DNA from: Bacteroidota bacterium
Lineage (GTDB): Bacteria; Bacteroidota; Bacteroidia; Chitinophagales; Chitinophagaceae
Reading direction: 5' to 3'
Assembly (NCBI GenBank): GCA_947461015.1
Contig: CANHIR010000067.1
Span: 1-9,582 of the forward strand
Length of the DNA: 9,582 nucleotides
The translations under genes and the position numbers were made by a program. The notes under the pieces are model-generated. The model worked only from the letters and a program-made list of their open reading frames with translations. It made no database searches and was not told the origin of the DNA. Within the stretch, counting starts at the first letter, position 1. The number at the start of each line of letters is the position of its first letter. This document shows, in pieces, positions 6,013-9,582 of the stretch.

Positions 6013-7188
6013 ATGAGAAAAGTCCTTACCCATTTGAGCTTTTATGTTTTAGTTGCCATTATAGCAGGTATATTGCTTGGGCATTATCTACCCGCCAATG
6101 CCATGCAATTAGATTGGATTGCTAAAGGATTCATTAATATCATTAAAGGATTTACATTCCCCATAATTTTTTTAACAGTTAGTTTGGGTATAGCAAGTAT
6201 GGGAGATTTAAAAAAAGTGGGCCGTATTGGGTTAAGATCCCTTTTGTATTTTGAAGTAGTAAGTACGCTTTCCCTTGTCATTGGGGTATTAGTTGCATTG
6301 TGGTTGCAACCAGGAAGCATTCATAAAGATGGTGTTAAATTAGAAGATGCAACAAAATATACAAAAGACACGCACTTTGATTTAATTTCTATCATTGCAC
6401 AAAATACCAATTTACAAATTTTATTGGCGGCTATCATTGTAGGATTTGCAATAAACTATTTCCCAAAAAGAGAAAAATATGTGCATGGACTTGGCCGCTT
6501 AACCCATTTTGTTTTTATTGGTCTAAAATTTGTAATGTACCTAGCACCTATTGCAGCATTCAGCGGAATGGCTTCGGCGATTGGGAAATATGGATTGAAA
6601 TCAATGATCCCATTAGGTAAGTTAATGGGCACGATGTATTTAACCATGGCGTTATTTATAATTATTGTGTTAGGCCTTATTTTAAAATACTATAAGCTCT
6701 CTATTTTTAAATTATTAGCACATATCAAAGAAGAATTATTAATTGTATTTGGCACTTCATCCTCTGAGCCAGCAATGCCTTCCTTAATGAACAAACTTGA
6801 AAAAATGGGTTGTTCTAAATCGGTTGTGGGACTTGTTGTACCAACAGGTTATTCTTTTAATTTAGACGGCACTTCTATTTACCTTTCCATGGCTGTTATC
6901 TTTATTGCACAATTTTATAATGTACATTTAAGTATACCGGACTTAGTAACTATTTTATTTATATTAATGCTTACTTCCAAAGGGGCAGCTGGCATTACCG
7001 GAAGTGGTTTTATCGTACTGGCTTCAACACTGGCTTCCATGAAACAAATTCCCATTGAAGGTTTGGGTTTATTAATTGGAATAGATAAATTTATGAGTGA
7101 AGCACGGGCCATTACCAATATCATTGGCAATAGTGTCGCAACGGTTGTTATTGCGAAGATGGAAGGAGAAACCATCCATCAATCCTAA
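6013..7188 (+). CDS. dctA: Dicarboxylate/proton or sodium symporter, DctA type
   Basis: The 391-residue inner-membrane carrier belongs to the DAACS (glutamate transporter-like) family and is much closer to DctA than to GltP. DctA imports C4-dicarboxylates such as succinate, fumarate and malate with cations. Diagnostic stretches are the serine-rich hairpin GTSSSEPAMP (247-256), VVPTGYSFNLDGTSIYLSMA (275-294), the second hairpin SKGAAGITGSGFIVLA (322-337), and GIDKFMSEARAITNIIGN (356-373) with the substrate-binding Arg and Asn. The N-terminal helix ends in GILLGHYLP, as in DctA. It is somewhat shorter than the E. coli protein, mainly at the C-terminus. The start at 6013 leaves 85 bases to divergent gcdH. 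A TATATTTA at 5988-5995 is a weak -7 candidate. Which acid it carries, including glutarate (C5), cannot be told from sequence. Confidence 0.93.
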   Translation: MRKVLTHLSFYVLVAIIAGILLGHYLPANAMQLDWIAKGFINIIKGFTFPIIFLTVSLGIASMGDLKKVGRIGLRSLLYFEVVSTLSLVIGVLVALWLQPGSIHKDGVKLEDATKYTKDTHFDLISIIAQNTNLQILLAAIIVGFAINYFPKREKYVHGLGRLTHFVFIGLKFVMYLAPIAAFSGMASAIGKYGLKSMIPLGKLMGTMYLTMALFIIIVLGLILKYYKLSIFKLLAHIKEELLIVFGTSSSEPAMPSLMNKLEKMGCSKSVVGLVVPTGYSFNLDGTSIYLSMAVIFIAQFYNVHLSIPDLVTILFILMLTSKGAAGITGSGFIVLASTLASMKQIPIEGLGLLIGIDKFMSEARAITNIIGNSVATVVIAKMEGETIHQS

Positions 7189-7196
7189 TTAAAAAA

Positions 7197-8003
7197 TTAA
7201 GAAAGTAAGCTTTTCATTTCACTGGCATAATCACTAGCGGCCAATGCTGCTTTTTCGGCAAAATCAGTTCCACCACTCGCAAAAATTACTGCCCTACTTG
7301 CATTTACCAACAATCCCACTTCTTTGTTTTTACCATACTTGGTTACTTCACTTAAGCTACCGCCTTGCGCACCCACACCTGGTACCAATAAAAAGTGATT
7401 GGGTATTATTTTTCGGATGCCTGTAAAATCCTCCGCCTTGGTGGCACCCACTACAAACATCAATTGGTCCGTAGTTCCCCAACTGGCAACCTGTTCTAAA
7501 ACAGATTCATATAGGAATTGTCCATTGGCTAATTTTTGTTGCTCAAAGTTTTTGCTTCCTTCATTAGAAGTAAGTCCTAAAACTATTGTGCATTTATTTG
7601 GATAGGCTAAAAATGGATCAATGCTATCCTTTCCCATATAAGGCGCTACAGTGATGGCATCAAAAGGAAGCACTTCAAAAAATGTTTTTGCATATTGTGC
7701 CGAGGTATTTCCAATATCCCCCCTTTTTGCATCTGCAATGGTAAAATGAGTTGTAGGTATATGCGCAAGGGTTGCTTCCATGGCTTCCCAGCCTTTCACA
7801 CCCTGTGATTCGTAAAATGCGGTATTTATTTTATAGCTCACACAAAAAGGGGCAGTTGCATCAATGATAGCTTTGTTAAAAGCAATGACTCCTTCTTTGT
7901 TTTTAGGAAGATGTGCTGGCAACTTCTCTATATCGGTATCCAAGCCTACACATAAGTAAGAATGCTTTGCGTGAATGTGTTCAACCAACTTATTTTTTGT
8001 CAT
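7197..8003 (-). CDS. pyrF: Orotidine 5'-phosphate decarboxylase
   Basis: The 268-residue cytoplasmic enzyme decarboxylates OMP to UMP, the last step of de novo pyrimidine synthesis. It is the longer 'group 2' form rather than the roughly 230-residue E. coli form. Barrel motifs appear in order: GLDTD (20-24), the Lys of SYKIN (Lys58), the catalytic tetrad region DAKRGDIGNTS (91-101, with Asp91, Lys93, Asp96), PYMGKDSI (121-128), the phosphate-binding VPGVGAQGG (207-215), and NASRAVIFAS (234-243). ATG at 8003 gives a normal N-terminus. The GH13 gene lies 40 bases upstream on the same strand, and I see no TAnnTTTG in that gap, so the two may be cotranscribed. The stop codon is only eight bases from the stop of convergent dctA. 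Confidence 0.97.
   Translation of the reverse strand: MTKNKLVEHIHAKHSYLCVGLDTDIEKLPAHLPKNKEGVIAFNKAIIDATAPFCVSYKINTAFYESQGVKGWEAMEATLAHIPTTHFTIADAKRGDIGNTSAQYAKTFFEVLPFDAITVAPYMGKDSIDPFLAYPNKCTIVLGLTSNEGSKNFEQQKLANGQFLYESVLEQVASWGTTDQLMFVVGATKAEDFTGIRKIIPNHFLLVPGVGAQGGSLSEVTKYGKNKEVGLLVNASRAVIFASGGTDFAEKAALAASDYASEMKSLLS
7236..7255 (+). terminator. Terminator-like hairpin for dctA inside pyrF
   Basis: AGCGGC (7236-7241) pairs with GCTGCT (7246-7251) across a CAAT loop, giving six pairs including one G·U, and a run of five T (7251-7255) follows. It starts 47 bases past the dctA stop and lies within the last codons of pyrF, where it encodes Ala-rich sequence on the other strand. GCA/GCC alanine codons can form such hairpins by chance. 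The alternative in the eight-base gap itself, TAATT/AATTA around four A, has no GC pairs and looks too weak. Confidence 0.35.
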
Positions 8004-8043
8004 ATGCTTACTTTGTGAAGTTAAATTAACCTTTCTAAGTTAA

Positions 8044-9366
8044 TTATTTAGAGCCGTAAACGAAAACTTTGTAACCCCATGCTGGCAATGAAACATTTTG
8101 AATGTCTTTAAATTGCTCTTTGGTGAATGCTTCAAAATAGGTTTTACCAGTAGGCAATGACCCTTCTAATTTTACCCCTACTCCTTTGTCAGATAAATTT
8201 AAAACGACTACTACAAATGCATCCCCATTTTTTCTGGAATAAGCCATTACTTGACTAGGTGCATTTACATTTATTCTTTCAAAAACTGCATTTTCTTTAA
8301 ACGCCGCGTTAGTGCTTCTTAAATTTAATAAAGTTTTGTAAAAAGGGGCGCGTTCATATTTTATAAATCCCATGGAGTCTTTCTCAAAGAAAGATACTGG
8401 TCTTAAAACGGGCTCCTCTTGTCCACTATAAATGAGTGGCATGGCTCTATTGTATGTTTGAGTGAAAACAGCAAAGGGCGCATGTTTTATACCCGGCATG
8501 GTTGCATAGTCTGCTTTGTTCCATGAATTTTCATCGTGGTTACTGGTAAAGTATAATCTTTGTGCCCCCTTCATAAATTCTTTGTCTATTTTATTTAAAA
8601 CAGAGTCTAAGGATAAAACATCCTTCTTACCAGCCGCAATATCATTCATCATATGAAACTCTTGCCAACTATAGGTTGCATCAAAACCCGTTTCATGTAA
8701 TTTTGGATCATCCGCTTCCGCTAGGAAATATAATTTTCGCTCTTTGTTTAATGCAGGAATACATTTATTCCAAAAGCGATAGGGAACACCCCAAGCTACA
8801 TCCACTCTAAAGCCATCAATGGCTGTTTTTTTAACCCAATATTTCATGGCATTAATCATGCTATCCTGCATCACTAAATTATCAAAATTCAATTCACGGG
8901 TATCAGACCAGTCGGCAGTAAAAATAGCTTTCCCTGTACTATCTCTTTCATAAAAATCCGGATGACTTGTTAACCAATAATGGTCCGCACCGCTGTGATT
9001 AGGAACCCAGTCAATGAGTACTTTCATCCCCAATTTATGTGCAGAGGCTACAATTTTATTAAAATCGGCAAGGGTCCCAAATTCAGGATTCACTTGGGTA
9101 TAATGTGCCACTGAATAATAGGAACCCAATGTTCCTTTTCTGCCCTCTTTTGAAATGGGTTGCAAAGGCATAAACCAAATGGTTTTCACTCCCATTTTTT
9201 GTAAACGAGGTAAGTGTTTTGCAAAAGCATTTAAGGTTCCCTCTTTTGTATATTGACGAATATTAACTTCATAGATATTACCCTGATCCATAAAGGCAGG
9301 ATGTTTTTGTTGAGCACTTCCGTGAAAAAAAGCAAAAATTGCTAATACAAAGCATATTTTTTTCAT
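8044..9366 (-). CDS. Secreted GH13 alpha-amylase family glycoside hydrolase
   Basis: The 440-residue protein is a periplasmic or secreted retaining alpha-glucan hydrolase of family GH13. A signal peptide (KKICFVLAIFAFFHGSA) ends near residue 18, with no lipobox Cys after it, so unlike SusG it is not a surface lipoprotein. The catalytic barrel shows all conserved regions: region I DWVPNHSG (119-126), region V RELN (157-160), region II DGFRVDVAW with nucleophile Asp189, region III FLAEAD with acid/base Glu217, and region IV TSNHDE with Asp278. Domain B is short (about 125-165), and a small beta domain C fills about 366-440. No carbohydrate-binding module is present. The frame extends eight codons up to a TTG, but the ATG at 9366 starts the signal peptide. 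Exact specificity (maltooligosaccharides, pullulan or cyclodextrins) cannot be read. No SusC/SusD genes are in view; pyrF lies downstream. Confidence 0.92.
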   Translation of the reverse strand: MKKICFVLAIFAFFHGSAQQKHPAFMDQGNIYEVNIRQYTKEGTLNAFAKHLPRLQKMGVKTIWFMPLQPISKEGRKGTLGSYYSVAHYTQVNPEFGTLADFNKIVASAHKLGMKVLIDWVPNHSGADHYWLTSHPDFYERDSTGKAIFTADWSDTRELNFDNLVMQDSMINAMKYWVKKTAIDGFRVDVAWGVPYRFWNKCIPALNKERKLYFLAEADDPKLHETGFDATYSWQEFHMMNDIAAGKKDVLSLDSVLNKIDKEFMKGAQRLYFTSNHDENSWNKADYATMPGIKHAPFAVFTQTYNRAMPLIYSGQEEPVLRPVSFFEKDSMGFIKYERAPFYKTLLNLRSTNAAFKENAVFERINVNAPSQVMAYSRKNGDAFVVVVLNLSDKGVGVKLEGSLPTGKTYFEAFTKEQFKDIQNVSLPAWGYKVFVYGSK

Positions 9367-9387
9367 AAAATAGATTGTTTGGACAAG

Positions 9388-9395
9388 CAAATTTA
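9388..9395 (-). promoter_or_regulatory. Candidate -7 element for the GH13 gene
   Basis: TAAATTTG followed by C on the minus strand matches TAnnTTTGY and lies 21 bases before the GH13 ATG, inside the 56-base divergent region. No TTTG is found at the expected -33 distance. If used, the transcript would probably also cover pyrF. Confidence 0.4.
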
Positions 9396-9422
9396 AGACT
9401 AAAAATTGGCTTAACTTTGGGT

Positions 9423-9582
9423 ATGCTAAAAAATACTATACTTGCCCTTTTTACCTATTTATGCATTTCAAGCTGCAGTCAATCAACGAACTATGAAAAA
9501 GCAGACAATGCCTTAAGCGGGGGACGTTATTTTTTAGAAAGTTACAATCAGGGAGATATTAAAATGGCTAAATTTTATATTC
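9423..9582 (+). CDS. Lipoprotein of unknown function, cut by the window end
   Basis: An open frame starts at ATG 9423 and runs off the window after 53 codons. The N-terminus (MLKNTILALFTYLCISSC) is a lipoprotein signal peptide: a positively charged start, a hydrophobic core, and the lipobox ISSC with Cys18 as the lipidation site. The next residues are Ser-Gln rather than the acid-rich export signal seen on many surface lipoproteins of the phylum, so an inner-facing outer-membrane location is more likely; this is inference. The mature start (YEKADNALSGGRYFLESYNQGDIKMAKFYI) reads like an amphipathic helix pair. Its 'length of stay then GD-x-x-x-AKFY' wording is common in small NTF2-like or DUF4878-like lipoproteins, but too little is present to assign a family. 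It is divergent from the GH13 gene with 56 bases between. TAACTTTG at 9412-9419 sits only three bases before the ATG. Confidence 0.75.
   Translation, partial: MLKNTILALFTYLCISSCSQSTNYEKADNALSGGRYFLESYNQGDIKMAKFYI

Noticed and set aside
7186..7199. TAATT-AAAA-AATTA repeat spanning both stop codons as a two-way terminator
   Set aside because: The stem is five A-T pairs only and too weak to terminate transcription. It follows from two TAA stops facing each other.
8020..8030. GTTAAATTAAC palindrome before pyrF as an operator
   Set aside because: It is a perfect 11-base palindrome around a central A, but very AT-rich, single-copy in what I read, and without a known regulator. It is as likely to be chance in this composition.
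9412..9422. TAACTTTG as a promoter for the truncated lipoprotein gene
   Set aside because: It matches TAnnTTTG but is only three bases from the ATG, which would put the transcription start inside or past the start codon. No -33 element fits, and the lipoprotein signal argues against a later start. Probably chance.
1..9582. Mobile elements, CRISPR arrays, tRNA or rRNA genes, defence genes
   Set aside because: I found no transposase or integrase, regularly spaced repeats, tRNA-like folds or rRNA stretches by reading. Every gene except DUF423 and the partial lipoprotein has a clear, mostly housekeeping role.

Overview
The window looks like ordinary core chromosome of a member of the Bacteroidota, most likely near the Chitinophagales. 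The DNA is AT-rich. Several genes carry the TAnnTTTG -7 element typical of this phylum and have little or no Shine-Dalgarno sequence. The proteins (S15 with TGSxEGQ, a LolA-like carrier beside FtsK, a GcdH-type acyl-CoA dehydrogenase) read as Bacteroidota versions. The phylum is a fairly safe inference; the genus cannot be read from the sequence. I saw no mobile element, CRISPR array, tRNA, rRNA or clear sign of horizontal transfer.

Layout. Positions 1-5927 are all minus strand. Read in the direction of transcription, the order is glutaryl-CoA dehydrogenase (gcdH), shikimate kinase (aroK), a DUF423 membrane protein, the DNA translocase FtsK, a LolA-like lipoprotein carrier, then ribosomal protein S15 (rpsO). 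The first three are packed tightly (4-base gap, then 11-base overlap) and are probably one operon. ftsK, the lolA-like gene and rpsO each follow a gap of 75-88 bases with a plausible promoter. Positions 1-104 lie downstream of rpsO and hold a hairpin but no gene. An 85-base divergent promoter region separates gcdH from dctA, a dicarboxylate/cation symporter on the plus strand. dctA converges on pyrF (OMP decarboxylase), with 8 bases between their stop codons. pyrF lies 40 bases downstream of a secreted GH13 alpha-amylase-family enzyme on the same strand. The window ends in the first 53 codons of a divergent plus-strand lipoprotein.

Roles. The genes are mostly housekeeping: translation (S15), chromosome segregation (FtsK), lipoprotein trafficking (LolA-like), aromatic amino acid synthesis (AroK), pyrimidine synthesis (PyrF), lysine/tryptophan or glutarate catabolism (GcdH), organic acid uptake (DctA) and alpha-glucan breakdown (GH13). 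The ftsK-lolA adjacency also occurs in E. coli.

No clearly new system is visible. The best leads are small regulatory structures: a hairpin just upstream of the rpsO start that could be an S15 autoregulatory leader, a dyad just after rpsO, a possibly leaderless ftsK transcript, and a terminator-like hairpin for dctA inside the 3' end of pyrF.
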